From: Rhodoferax sp.
GTDB lineage: Bacteria > Pseudomonadota > Gammaproteobacteria > Burkholderiales > Burkholderiaceae_C
Assembly: GCF_025356155.1 (NCBI RefSeq)
Contig: NZ_JANXUQ010000273.1
Location: 1 to 64,000, forward strand
Length of the DNA: 64,000 nucleotides
Direction of reading: 5' to 3'
Under the pieces are notes generated by a model. That model did no database searches and had not been told where the DNA came from. It saw only the letters and a program-made list of their open reading frames with translations. Positions 28,565-38,303 of the stretch are shown piece by piece. Numbering within the stretch: position 1 is the first letter of the stretch; each line of letters begins with the position of its first letter. The position numbers and the translations under genes were made by a program.

Positions 28565-29449
28565 TTAAGACGTTGCCTGCGCGAAGCCGCCGTCGGTGGA
28601 CAGGGCCTGCTGCGTACGTTGTGGCTGCAGGGTACCCAATGCAGCATCCACGATCGCCGTGGCTTGCAACACCGGCGCATGCGATTGCACATTGCCGAAG
28701 ATAGTGGCAAAGGCCACATCAGCCGCGTCACGTCCGGTGCCAAAGCGAATGAGGCCCATGGGAATGGCGGTTCCAGACGGATCGAACACATACCAGCGGT
28801 TACCAACGAACACTTCCACATATGCATGAAAGTCCGGCGGGCCTAACACGGGGTCGGCGCCGTAATCGGTGCCGGTGGTAAAGCGGGCCGGGATGTTGAC
28901 CGCGCGGCACAGCGCCACCATTAGGTGGGCAAAGTCGCGGCAAATGCCAACCTGCCCAATCAGGGTATCTACGGCCGACGTGCTGCTGGTCGAGCTGTTG
29001 GAGGTAAACGCGACATGGTTTTGCACCCAGTCGCGTATGGCCATGACCCGGCTGTAGCCTTGGGGCAAATGGCCAAAATTGTTGCTCGCCAGTTTCAACA
29101 GGCGGTCGGACTGGCAATAGCGGCTGGGGTAGATGTAGCCCATGACCTCCTGCGGCAGAGCGTGCATCGGCACCTCGGCGATTTGGCTGGGGTCGGCAAA
29201 GTGGTGCATCAGGTCTATGGTGGCCGAATACGTCACATTGAGTTCGCCCTGCTGGGCGTGCAGGCGCATGTAGCGGTTACCGCTGAAGGCATCAATATGG
29301 ATTTGTGATTCCACCGGTTGGCTGATCCACAAGTTCTCGAAAGAGACTTTCTGGTGGGCGGTCTGTGCGGCGTGGATGTTGAAAACAAAATCGGCGCCCT
29401 GGGCGTCGATTTGGTAATTGAGTGCAAGTTGGAGTTCGATTCTGATCAT
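28565..29449 (-). CDS. transglutaminase family protein (start MIRIELQL)
   Basis: IGQVGICRDFAHLMVALCRAVNIPARFTTGTDYGADPVLGPPDFHAYVEVFVGNRWYVFDPSG. Confidence 0.9.
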   Translation of the reverse strand: MIRIELQLALNYQIDAQGADFVFNIHAAQTAHQKVSFENLWISQPVESQIHIDAFSGNRYMRLHAQQGELNVTYSATIDLMHHFADPSQIAEVPMHALPQEVMGYIYPSRYCQSDRLLKLASNNFGHLPQGYSRVMAIRDWVQNHVAFTSNSSTSSTSAVDTLIGQVGICRDFAHLMVALCRAVNIPARFTTGTDYGADPVLGPPDFHAYVEVFVGNRWYVFDPSGTAIPMGLIRFGTGRDAADVAFATIFGNVQSHAPVLQATAIVDAALGTLQPQRTQQALSTDGGFAQATS

Positions 29450-29554
29450 GGTGAGTCGAGTATGGGGCCGCCGGCGCGCGCCGTCTGTGGTCTTGCGCAC
29501 GGACGCTTTTGCACGCACTTGGGACAATAGGCACCTATTTAAGGAGTCCTCACA

Positions 29555-29773
29555 ATGAACCCAATCAAACTGGTCGCCATTATTCTGATCGCGGCCGGCG
29601 CACTGGGCTTGGCCTACGGTGGGTTTAGCTACACCAAAGAAACGAGCCGCGCCGACATAGGCCCCCTGCACTTTCAGGTCAGCGAGCGCGAGCAAGTCAA
29701 CATCCCCCTGTGGGTGGGTATTGGCGCCATCGTGGGTGGCATCGTTTTATTGGCAACGGCACGCAAATCATAG
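29555..29773 (+). CDS. small two-TM membrane protein (DUF3185-like)
   Basis: 72 aa; MNPIKLVAIILIAAGALGLAYGGFSYTKET...VNIPLWVGIGAIVGGIVLLATARKS with upstream AAGGAG RBS. Confidence 0.7.
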   Translation: MNPIKLVAIILIAAGALGLAYGGFSYTKETSRADIGPLHFQVSEREQVNIPLWVGIGAIVGGIVLLATARKS

Positions 29774-29866
29774 ACATAACCTCATGTGCAGACCGCATGG
29801 CACGCACATGCGAACAGGTGAAGGTTTTGGGTAGAAAGTAAACGGTTTACGGCATACTTCGGGGCA

Positions 29867-32515
29867 GTGAGCCACCTATCCGAATTATCTGCCCTCGCCG
29901 CCGCTGTGCCCGAGCGAGCTCCATCTGCGCCAGACCAGTCCCATGCGCCCCGCTACGCGGCGCCCGGCCACTTTGACGAGCTGCGTGAGCGCGTGTCCAC
30001 TGGCGCGCCCGCAGATGCAGACGCTATTGAATCGGTAGCAGAAGATGCAGATATTACGGGGGCTTGGCGGCAATTCTTTAACAAAGCCGAGTCCGACGGC
30101 CTGGGTGATCTGAACCTGCGTGCGGACAACCTGGCCCGCCAAATCCGCGACAACGGCGTCACCTACAACGTCTATGCCGACTCCGAAGGGCCCCAGCGCC
30201 CCTGGTCGGTAGGCCTGTTCCCCCTCATCATCTCCGCGCCCCAGTGGCAACACCTGGAGGCTGGCATTGCACAGCGCATGCGCCTGTTGGACCGGGTGAT
30301 GGCCGATGTCTACGGCCCGCAAGATTTATTGTCCCAAGGGCTGATCCCACCCGCGCTGGTGCAGGGCCACCCGGGTTATCTACGTGCCATGCACGGCGTC
30401 AAGCCCGTGGGGGGCTCGCATTTGCACATCGTCGCCTTCGACCTGGCACGCGGGCCGGATGGCAATTGGTGGGTGGTATCGCAGCGCACGCAAGCGCCTT
30501 CGGGCTTGGGGTATTTGCTGGAGAACCGGTTGGCGGTGTCGCGCCTCTTCCCACAGGCATTTGAGAGTCTGCAGGTCCAGCGTCTGGCTGCTACCTACCG
30601 CGCACTCATTGACAGCATGAAGGCCATGAGCCCGGCAGGGCCGGACGCCCATATCGCGCTGCTGACCCCCGGCCCCTACAACGAAACGTATTTCGAGCAC
30701 GCCTATCTTGCGCGCTACCTGGGGCTGACGCTGGTAGAGGGCAGCGACCTGATCGTGCGCGACCAGCACTTGTTCCTCAAGACTCTGCGCGGCCTCGTTC
30801 CCGTGCATGGGCTCCTCAAGCGCCTGGATGACCAGTTCATGGACCCGCTGGAGTTGCGCTCCGACTCCACGCTGGGCGTGCCCGGTTTGCTGCAGGTGAT
30901 TCGCGCGGGCAATGTGCTGGTGGCCAATGCGCCGGGCTCGGCCTTTTTGGAGTCGCCCGCGCTGCTGGGCTTTATGCCGGCCCTGTCCAAGCATTTGCTG
31001 GGCGAAGAATTGCTGCTACCCGCCCTACCCACCTGGTGGTGCGGTGAACGCTCGGCGATGGAAGCCGTGTTACCCCGTTTGCGAAGCTGCGCCATCAAGC
31101 CCACCTACCCTGGCTCTGCGGTGCACGGCAATTTTGATGCCGTGCTGGGCCACAAGCTGTCGGAACGCGAACTGGACGAATGGGCTGGCCGCATCGCGCT
31201 GCATGCCGACGACCATACGGTGCAAGACTACATGCCCTTGTCGCAAATGCCGACCTGGCAACGCGGTGACAAGGAGCATGGTGTGGTGCCGCGCTCGGTC
31301 ATGGTGCGGGTGTTTGCCCTATCGCAGGGGTCGCAATCCTGGTGCGTGTTGCCCGGCGGTCTGGCGCGTGTGGCCGGAGGCAGCGGGGTCGATGTAGCCT
31401 CCATGCAGCATGGCGGCAGCAGTGCCGATGTGTGGGCCATCACCACTGGCGCGGTGGACAAGACTACGTTGCTGCAACCCCCGCTAACCCCTTCCACACT
31501 GGCCCTGCACAAACGCCAGGTCACCAGCCGCGCTGCCGAAAATTTATTCTGGCTGGGCCGCTACACAGAACGTGCCGAAAACTCAGTGCGTCTGGCGCGC
31601 CTCACACTGGAATGCCTGGCCGGTGAAGACCAGTCATCCCCCACGCTACTGAGTTGGCTGGGCCAGATGGCACTGGGCAACAACTTGGTGCTGGCTGGGG
31701 TGCCCGCGCTGACGCCATCACCCCAGGCACGCCGCGTGTTTGAGCGTTCGCTGATCGCCAGCCTGGGCAGCAGTGAGCAAGCCACCAGCGTGGGTTACAA
31801 CCTGCGCGCCGTGCGCCTGGCCGGAGCAGCTGTGCGCGAACGGCTGTCGCAAGAGCACTGGAGCCTGATGCAGCGCACTGAAGACGCGTTCTTCCAAAGC
31901 TGTGCCCACACGCCCATCGGCGCCGACTACTCCGCTTTGCATGCGCTGACAGCGCTCAAACGGTCCAGCGACCACCTGACCGCCATCACCGGCCTGCAAA
32001 CCGACCGCATGACCCGCGACGACGGCTGGCGCCTGCTCAGCATTGGCCGCCACATCGAGCGGCTGGGCTTTTTGTCCAACGCCCTGCACACTGGTTTTGC
32101 CAGTCACGCCGTCCACCACGATGGCGGGTTTGAGGCCATGGTGGCGCTGTTTGACAGCACCATCACCTTCCACGGGCAATACCAGCAAAGCCACGCGATT
32201 GCGGCGCTGGTGGATTTGCTGGTACTGGACCGCGACAACCCGCGCGCCCTGGCCTGGGTGGCGCATACGCTGCGCGGGCGCCTGGCCAAGCTGGCGGGCA
32301 GCGCGCCAGACCAGTTGGGCTTGTTGTCGCACAGCGTGCCCGACCCTGGCCAGTGGCAACTGGAAGCGCTGTGCAATGCAGGTGCGGGTAACGACTACGC
32401 CGCGCTGACCGACCTGCTGCAAGGCTGCAATGAAGCGGCCTACCAGGTATCTGAAGAAATTGGCGCCACCTACTTCACCCACTCCGGTGAAGGCGGGCAA
32501 AGCCTGGGCGTGTAG
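29867..32515 (+). CDS. circularly permuted ATP-grasp :: alpha-E fusion protein
   Basis: 882 aa; LLTPGPYNETYFEHAYLARYLGLTLVEGSDLIVRDQHLFLKTLRGLVPVHGLLKRLDDQFMDPLELR then alpha-E part SRAAENLFWLGRYTERAENSVRLARLTLE; GTG start. Confidence 0.94.
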   Translation: MSHLSELSALAAAVPERAPSAPDQSHAPRYAAPGHFDELRERVSTGAPADADAIESVAEDADITGAWRQFFNKAESDGLGDLNLRADNLARQIRDNGVTYNVYADSEGPQRPWSVGLFPLIISAPQWQHLEAGIAQRMRLLDRVMADVYGPQDLLSQGLIPPALVQGHPGYLRAMHGVKPVGGSHLHIVAFDLARGPDGNWWVVSQRTQAPSGLGYLLENRLAVSRLFPQAFESLQVQRLAATYRALIDSMKAMSPAGPDAHIALLTPGPYNETYFEHAYLARYLGLTLVEGSDLIVRDQHLFLKTLRGLVPVHGLLKRLDDQFMDPLELRSDSTLGVPGLLQVIRAGNVLVANAPGSAFLESPALLGFMPALSKHLLGEELLLPALPTWWCGERSAMEAVLPRLRSCAIKPTYPGSAVHGNFDAVLGHKLSERELDEWAGRIALHADDHTVQDYMPLSQMPTWQRGDKEHGVVPRSVMVRVFALSQGSQSWCVLPGGLARVAGGSGVDVASMQHGGSSADVWAITTGAVDKTTLLQPPLTPSTLALHKRQVTSRAAENLFWLGRYTERAENSVRLARLTLECLAGEDQSSPTLLSWLGQMALGNNLVLAGVPALTPSPQARRVFERSLIASLGSSEQATSVGYNLRAVRLAGAAVRERLSQEHWSLMQRTEDAFFQSCAHTPIGADYSALHALTALKRSSDHLTAITGLQTDRMTRDDGWRLLSIGRHIERLGFLSNALHTGFASHAVHHDGGFEAMVALFDSTITFHGQYQQSHAIAALVDLLVLDRDNPRALAWVAHTLRGRLAKLAGSAPDQLGLLSHSVPDPGQWQLEALCNAGAGNDYAALTDLLQGCNEAAYQVSEEIGATYFTHSGEGGQSLGV
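30020..30071 (+). repeat. repeat A, copy 6 (inside ATP-grasp::alpha-E CDS)
   Basis: gacgctattgaatcggtagcagaagatgcagatattacgggggcttggcggc. Confidence 0.55.
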
Positions 32516-32528
32516 GACGCGATTTGCC

Positions 32529-33503
32529 ATGCAATTGCACATCACCCACGAGACCTGTTACGACTATGCGCCGGCTGTCGATATCGCCCAGCACATGGCC
32601 TATCTGCAGCCGCGTAATACGCCCACGCAGCAACTGCTGAGCCACGCCCTGACCATCGCGCCCGAGCCCTCCGAGCAAACGGCCATTCTCGATGTGTATG
32701 GCAACACCCGGTCCTTTTTCTCGCTGCAGGTGGCACACACCCAGTTGCAGGTGATTGCCCGCAGCGTGATCGCCACCCAGCCCCCACCCGAATGGGACAA
32801 CGCCGTACCGTGGGAACAGGTGCGTGAGCGCTTTCGGTATTGCGCCAAGAACCCGTTTGATGCGGCGGCAGAGTTTGTGTTTGCATCACCCTACGTGCCG
32901 CGCCATACCGACTTTGCCGCTTACGCCCGGCCCAGCTTTGCCAGCCAGGAATTGCTGCTGTTGGCCGCACGCGACCTGATGCAGCGCATCTACCGCGACT
33001 TCACCTACGAGAGCCAGAGCACCGAGGTCAACACACCGGCATTGGAGGCCCTGGCGCAACGCAAAGGCGTGTGCCAGGACTTTGCCCACATCATGATCGC
33101 CTGCCTGCGCGCTTACGGACTGCCGGCACGTTATGTCAGCGGCTACCTGCTGACCCACCCCGCGCCCGGCCAGCCGCGCCTGGTCGGCAGCGATGCATCC
33201 CACGCCTGGGTGTCGGTCTACTTGCCAGACCTGGCCGACCCGCAAGGTGGCCGCTGGTGCGACTTCGACCCCACCAACAACCGCGACGGCTGGGGCAGCC
33301 CAGGTGAGGACTATGTGACGCTGGCGCTGGGACGCGACTTCGCCGATGTGTCGCCGCTGCGCGGTGTGATCCACGGCGGTGCCAACCATACGCTCAACGT
33401 GGCCGTCACGGTGGAGCCCATGGACGACGGAGGATGGACGGGCCAAAGCCAGAGCCAGGGGCAGAATCAGTCACAATCACAGTCACAGTCACAGACCTTT
33501 TAG
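32529..33503 (+). CDS. transglutaminase family protein with Q/S-rich C-terminal repeat tail
   Basis: MQLHITHETCYDYAPAVDIAQHMAYLQPR; ALAQRKGVCQDFAHIMIACLRAYGLPARYVSGYLLT, SDASHAWVSVYLPD, CDFDPTNN; tail GQSQSQGQNQSQSQSQSQTF. Confidence 0.93.
   Translation: MQLHITHETCYDYAPAVDIAQHMAYLQPRNTPTQQLLSHALTIAPEPSEQTAILDVYGNTRSFFSLQVAHTQLQVIARSVIATQPPPEWDNAVPWEQVRERFRYCAKNPFDAAAEFVFASPYVPRHTDFAAYARPSFASQELLLLAARDLMQRIYRDFTYESQSTEVNTPALEALAQRKGVCQDFAHIMIACLRAYGLPARYVSGYLLTHPAPGQPRLVGSDASHAWVSVYLPDLADPQGGRWCDFDPTNNRDGWGSPGEDYVTLALGRDFADVSPLRGVIHGGANHTLNVAVTVEPMDDGGWTGQSQSQGQNQSQSQSQSQTF
33457..33501 (+). repeat. in-frame hexanucleotide (CARTCA-type) microsatellite encoding (Q-S)n
   Basis: agccagagccaggggcagaatcagtcacaatcacagtcacagtcacagacc. 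Confidence 0.7.
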
Positions 33504-33511
33504 GATTCACG

Positions 33512-33564
33512 GGTTGCTATTATTTAAATAGCGACCTAGGCATATCTCAAGAGGGCTAGCGACG
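33512..33564 (+). repeat. repeat A, copy 7 (intergenic)
   Basis: gttgctattatttaaatagcgacctaggcatatctcaagagggctagcgacg. Confidence 0.8.
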
Positions 33565-33598
33565 TTTTTTCCATAAGCACCCCAGCCAAAGGGCCACC

Positions 33599-34054
33599 AT
33601 GAACATTTACGACACCCTCACCAGCCTGGGCATCACTCTGCCTCCGGTCGCCATCCCAGCCGCCGCCTATGTGCCCTTCATGCAGACCGGCAACCTGGTC
33701 TTCTTGAGCGGCCACATTGCCAAGAAGGACGGCAAACCCTGGGTCGGCCAACTGGGCAAAACCATGGCCACCGAAGAAGGCAAGGCCGCAGCGCGTGCCA
33801 TTGCTATCGACCTGATGGGCACATTGCACGCCGCCGTGGGCGACCTGAACAAGGTCAAGCGCATCGTCAAGCTGATGTCGCTGGTCAACTCCACCGGCGA
33901 CTTCACCGAACAGCACCTGGTTACCAACGGCGCCAGCGAGCTGTTTGGCCAAGTTTTTGGCGACAAGGGTGCACATGCACGCAGCGCGTTTGGCGTGGCG
34001 CAGATCCCCATGGGCGCTTGCGTGGAAATCGAACTGATCGCCGAACTGTCCTAA
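33599..34054 (+). CDS. RidA/YjgF family protein
   Basis: 151 aa; LVFLSGHIAKKDGKPWVGQLGKTMATEEGKAAARAIAIDLMGTLHAAVGDLNKVKRIVKLM. Confidence 0.9.
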   Translation: MNIYDTLTSLGITLPPVAIPAAAYVPFMQTGNLVFLSGHIAKKDGKPWVGQLGKTMATEEGKAAARAIAIDLMGTLHAAVGDLNKVKRIVKLMSLVNSTGDFTEQHLVTNGASELFGQVFGDKGAHARSAFGVAQIPMGACVEIELIAELS

Positions 34055-34062
34055 CGATAGCG

Positions 34063-34170
34063 CCCCCACGCTCGCCCACTGCGTGTGGCTCGCTGCCCCC
34101 CGAGGGGGCCGTTGCCGTCTTGGGGCGGCCCGGCGACGGTAACTTCGCCCCCACGCTCGCCCACAATCGA
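34063..34170 (+). repeat. GC-rich interspersed repeat B, copy 1
   Basis: cccccacgctcgcccactgcgtgtggctcgctgccccccgagggggcc...ttggggcggcccgg; ends with a second cgcccccacgctcgcccac. Confidence 0.75.
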
Positions 34171-34236
34171 CGACCGGTGCGCTGTGCCCGCCACACGGTC
34201 ATTTCCTTCTGCGGGTGAAACTGGCACACTGCTGCC

Positions 34237-36138
34237 ATGCGTGTGTATTGTCTGGCTCTGCTGCTCTATGCGCTGGTGCTGGCATTTACTCCGTCGGTCG
34301 GCGCAGCAACCTCTTCATCGACCAACAAACCCAATTTCCCGGCTTTTGAACTGAGCCAGGACGGACCCGGCCGTCTGGAAATCGGTTCCTACATGGGTGT
34401 GCTGGTGGACATCAGCCGGGCCATCGGGCTGGAACAAGCCCGCGCCCAAACCCAGGCTTGGCAGCCAATAACACGCCAGTCCCCCAATTTCGGTTTCACG
34501 CAAGACAGCTACTGGTTCCGCTTTCAGCTGGTCAACCGCGACACGAAAGCGCTGACCCGCTTCATCGAGCTGCCCATTCCTTTTCTGGACGATGTACGGC
34601 TCTACCATTTCGTCGGCAATGCGCTGGTAGACCAGTACAGCCTGGGCGACGAACAGCCCTTTGCCCAGCGCGCGGTACGCCACCGCAACTTCATCATGCC
34701 GGTGCAATTGGCACCCGGCAACAACGAGATTTACCTGCGCCTGGCCTCCGCCGGCACCATAGAGGCACCGCTGCGGATCTGGGACCCAGTGAAGTTCTAC
34801 GCGGCCAGCAATGACGAGAACCTGGCGCAAGGCGCAGTCATCGGCATTTTGCTGATCATGGTGGTCTACAACCTGTTTGTGTGGATGTCCACGCGTGACA
34901 TCAACTACCTGTACTACATCTGCTTTGTTGCCAGCTACATGATGTTCCACCTGACGCTGACCGGCTATAGTTTTGCCTATGTGTGGCCCGAAGCCGTGCG
35001 CTGGAACAGCTTTGCCATCTCCACCTTTGCGGCCAGCTCTGCCGTGTTTACCTGCCTCTTTACGGACAGCTTTCTGAAGCTGCGCAGCTTCTCGCGCCCG
35101 GCGTTTTGCCTGGTGCGCGCCATGATGGTGTGCAGCGCAGCGTTGTTTGCCCTGAGCTTTGTGTTGCCGTATAGCTGGACCATACGTATTGCGGCGGCCA
35201 TCACGCTGCCCATAACCATCACCGCGTTGTTTCTAGGCTACTGGCGCTGGTGGCAAGGTGCCCGGTTTGCGCGGTTTTATTGCCTGGCCTGGACGGCAAT
35301 TTTGATTGGTATCGCCGTGCTCAATGCCAGCAAGTTTGGCTGGGTGCCCACCAATGTCTGGACCGAGAACGCTTCACAGATTGGCATTGTCATGCTGGTT
35401 GTCTTGCTGTCGTTTACGCTGGCCGACCGTATCAACAACGACCGCACCTTGCGGCTCAATGCCCAGGCAGTGGCGCTGGGCCACGCGCGCAAAGCCCGGT
35501 CCAGCCAGGCCGCGCTGATTCAGGCCAACGAGCAAGCCAACCGGGAGCTGGAGCAACGCGTGTTGTCACGAACCAATGACCTGAACGCCGCCATGGCACA
35601 GCTCAGCCAGGCCAATGCGCGCCTGCAAATGCTGTCCACCACCGACGGCCTGACCCAGATCGGTAACCGCGCCTTCTTTGATGGTGCAGCGTTGACCGAA
35701 CTGCGCCGGGCCGAGCGCCAGCGGGCCGCCGTCAGCATTATCTTGATGGACATTGACCATTTCAAACGCATCAACGACACCTTTGGCCACCCGGCCGGTG
35801 ATGCCTGCCTGCGCGCGCTGGCCGACATGCTGCGCCCGCGCATTGACCGCGCGGGCGACATCCTGGCGCGTTATGGCGGAGAAGAATTCATCATCGCGCT
35901 GACTGGGGTGGACTTGGACGGGTCGGTGGCCTTGGCTGAAGAGTTGCGCAAGGCCACAGACCGTCTGCGCGTGGAGTTCGAGGGCAAGCCACTGCGCTTC
36001 ACCGCCAGCTTTGGTGTGGTATCGGTCGTGCCACAAACCGCGTTGAGCCTGGAAGACCTGGTGTCTGCCGCCGACCGCGCGCTCTACGACGCCAAGCGTA
36101 ATGGGCGCAATTGCGTGCGCCACAGCACGATCACCTGA
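34237..36138 (+). CDS. 7TM-DISM receptor diguanylate cyclase (GGDEF)
   Basis: 633 aa; 7TMR-DISM extracellular and 7TM regions, C-terminal TTDGLTQIGNRAFFDG...MDIDHFKRINDTFGHPAGDACL...ARYGGEEFIIAL. Confidence 0.93.
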   Translation: MRVYCLALLLYALVLAFTPSVGAATSSSTNKPNFPAFELSQDGPGRLEIGSYMGVLVDISRAIGLEQARAQTQAWQPITRQSPNFGFTQDSYWFRFQLVNRDTKALTRFIELPIPFLDDVRLYHFVGNALVDQYSLGDEQPFAQRAVRHRNFIMPVQLAPGNNEIYLRLASAGTIEAPLRIWDPVKFYAASNDENLAQGAVIGILLIMVVYNLFVWMSTRDINYLYYICFVASYMMFHLTLTGYSFAYVWPEAVRWNSFAISTFAASSAVFTCLFTDSFLKLRSFSRPAFCLVRAMMVCSAALFALSFVLPYSWTIRIAAAITLPITITALFLGYWRWWQGARFARFYCLAWTAILIGIAVLNASKFGWVPTNVWTENASQIGIVMLVVLLSFTLADRINNDRTLRLNAQAVALGHARKARSSQAALIQANEQANRELEQRVLSRTNDLNAAMAQLSQANARLQMLSTTDGLTQIGNRAFFDGAALTELRRAERQRAAVSIILMDIDHFKRINDTFGHPAGDACLRALADMLRPRIDRAGDILARYGGEEFIIALTGVDLDGSVALAEELRKATDRLRVEFEGKPLRFTASFGVVSVVPQTALSLEDLVSAADRALYDAKRNGRNCVRHSTIT

Positions 36139-36141
36139 GCA

Positions 36142-37716
36142 CTACCTAAGCACAAAAGATTGCTGGTGGTGCTCGGGCACGCGGAACACGGCTACGGCCT
36201 GCTTCATGCTGTCGGCCTGCTCACGCAGGCTCTCGGCAGCAGCGGCACTCTCTTCGACCAGGGCCGCGTTTTGCTGCGTCATCTGGTCCAGGTTGCCAAT
36301 TGCTTCGTTGACACCGGCAATGCCGGTGCTTTGCGCGTTGGCCGCCGCAGTGATCTCGCCAATGACGTCGGCCACACTGCGTACCGATTGCACAATGTCT
36401 TCCATCGTCTTACCCGCATCGGTGACCAGGCGCGTACCCGATTCGACCTTTTCCACCGAGGTGCTGATCAACCCCTTGATCTCCCTGGCGGCGGAGGCAG
36501 AGCGTTGCGCCAGGTTGCGCACCTCGCTGGCCACCACCGCAAAGCCACGGCCCTGCTCACCGGCTCGCGCAGCTTCCACCGCCGCATTGAGCGCCAGAAT
36601 GTTGGTCTGGAATGCGATGCCGTCGATCACACCAATGATGTCAGCGATTTTTTTGCTGCTGGCATCGATCTCATGCATGGTGGCGACCACCTGGGTGACG
36701 ACCGTGCCGCCGCGCTGCGCCACCATGGATGCATTGGCTGCCAATGCGCTGGCTTGGCGCGCGTTGTCAGTGCTGTTTTGTACGGTCGACGTCAGTGCAT
36801 CCATGCTGCTGGCCGTGGACTGCAGGTTGCTGGATGTCTGCTCGGTGCGCTGGGCCAGGTCGTTGTTGCCGCTGGCGATCTCGGCGCTGGCGGTGGCGAT
36901 GTTGTCGGTACTCAGGCGCACCTGCGCCACCATACGCCCCAGCGAGTCATTCATGGTTGCCAGCGAACGCAGCAGGCTGCCAAATTCGTCCTCGCGGTTG
37001 GTGCTGATGTGGGAGCTTAAGTCGCCCTGTGCGATGCGCGCCGCAATTTCGTTGGCCTGGTCCAGCGGGTCGCGGATGGAGCGCACCAGCCACGCCGTGC
37101 CGGTAGCGATCAACCCCACCACCACGGCCAGGCCCACGAGTATGCCCATGCTGTTGGCTTGACGGCGGCTCTCGGTATCGGCCTGCACATCAAGCACACG
37201 CTGCTCTTGCATTTTGACCAGCTCTTTTTGCGCGCCGATGTAGCTGGTCATGGCCGGCAGGTACTGGGAGTTGAGGATTTGCACGGCATCGTCTGCCTTG
37301 CCGTCAGTGCGGGCAGTCCGGGCCTTCTCGCGAAAGGCAATCACCGACTTGCGCAGATCGGCAATTTTTTGCAACTGCGCCTTGTCCGCATCGGTCAGTG
37401 GCAGGCTCTCCAACTGCTTTTGCATCACCGAAATTTCATTGGTGGTTGCAGTGACCGCGTCTTTAAAGGTGGCGGCGATCACAGGGTCGCTGCTGGCGAT
37501 GATGGCTTGGTTGCGGGTCGCATTGGTCTCGGTCAGACCATTCCAGCGTGTGGCCACCTGCACCATCTGGTAGGCCACCATTTGCTGGGCCCGCCCCTCG
37601 CCCAAAATGCTGGCACTGCGCGTCAAACCCACACCCGCAATACTGACCAAGAGCGCCAGGATCACGCCAATAAAGACCCACAACTTGCTGGCAATTTTGA
37701 GACGGTTGAAGTCCAT
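36142..37716 (-). CDS. methyl-accepting chemotaxis protein (4HB sensor, HAMP, MCP signal)
   Basis: [54 protein letters not shown]. Confidence 0.95.
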   Translation of the reverse strand: MDFNRLKIASKLWVFIGVILALLVSIAGVGLTRSASILGEGRAQQMVAYQMVQVATRWNGLTETNATRNQAIIASSDPVIAATFKDAVTATTNEISVMQKQLESLPLTDADKAQLQKIADLRKSVIAFREKARTARTDGKADDAVQILNSQYLPAMTSYIGAQKELVKMQEQRVLDVQADTESRRQANSMGILVGLAVVVGLIATGTAWLVRSIRDPLDQANEIAARIAQGDLSSHISTNREDEFGSLLRSLATMNDSLGRMVAQVRLSTDNIATASAEIASGNNDLAQRTEQTSSNLQSTASSMDALTSTVQNSTDNARQASALAANASMVAQRGGTVVTQVVATMHEIDASSKKIADIIGVIDGIAFQTNILALNAAVEAARAGEQGRGFAVVASEVRNLAQRSASAAREIKGLISTSVEKVESGTRLVTDAGKTMEDIVQSVRSVADVIGEITAAANAQSTGIAGVNEAIGNLDQMTQQNAALVEESAAAAESLREQADSMKQAVAVFRVPEHHQQSFVLR

Positions 37717-37824
37717 GGTGTGCGCTCCTGTAGTGTGTTCCCGCAAGGCTTGCATCTCTTTTTTGCCGAGAATAGCACCATAGGTGTGCAAGGTACAGCG
37801 ATCGCGGGGCTAACGCCACCCAGT

Positions 37825-38292
37825 TCAGGGCAGTTTTGTGATGGTCTGCGCGAAAACAGTGCGCAATTGCGCCTCAGAGACACACTGCGGCGCAATCTCC
37901 GCCAGCGGCAGCAACACAAAAGCGCGAGCCCACATGCGGGGGTGTGGAATGCTCAGGGCGGTGCTAAATACCTGCGCATCGCCATAGAGCAAGATGTCAA
38001 GGTCCAAGGTTCGGGGTGCATTGCGATAAGGGCGTTCGCGACCTGCTGCCGCTTCAATGCTTTGCAAGCAAGCCAATAGCGCGGGCGCCGTGAGCGTGGT
38101 GCGCACCGCGACCACAGCATTGGTGTAGTCGGGCCCGCTGGAATCCATGGGAGCCGTGCGGTAGTATGACGACCGCGCAGTGACCGTGACGCCGGGGTGC
38201 GAACCCACTTGTTGCACCGCCAGGGCTAGGGCCGCGGCGGGGTCGCCCAAATTGGCACCCATGCCTACGTAGGCGGTGACGGGCTCACGCAT
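37825..38292 (-). CDS. folK: 2-amino-4-hydroxy-6-hydroxymethyldihydropteridine diphosphokinase
   Basis: 155 aa; YVGMGANLGDPAAALALAVQQV, GRERPYRNAPRTLDLDILLYGD, IPHPRMWARAFVLLPLAEIAP. Confidence 0.95.
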   Translation of the reverse strand: MREPVTAYVGMGANLGDPAAALALAVQQVGSHPGVTVTARSSYYRTAPMDSSGPDYTNAVVAVRTTLTAPALLACLQSIEAAAGRERPYRNAPRTLDLDILLYGDAQVFSTALSIPHPRMWARAFVLLPLAEIAPQCVSEAQLRTVFAQTITKLP

Positions 38293-38303
38293 GGGCGAAC
38301 CGT

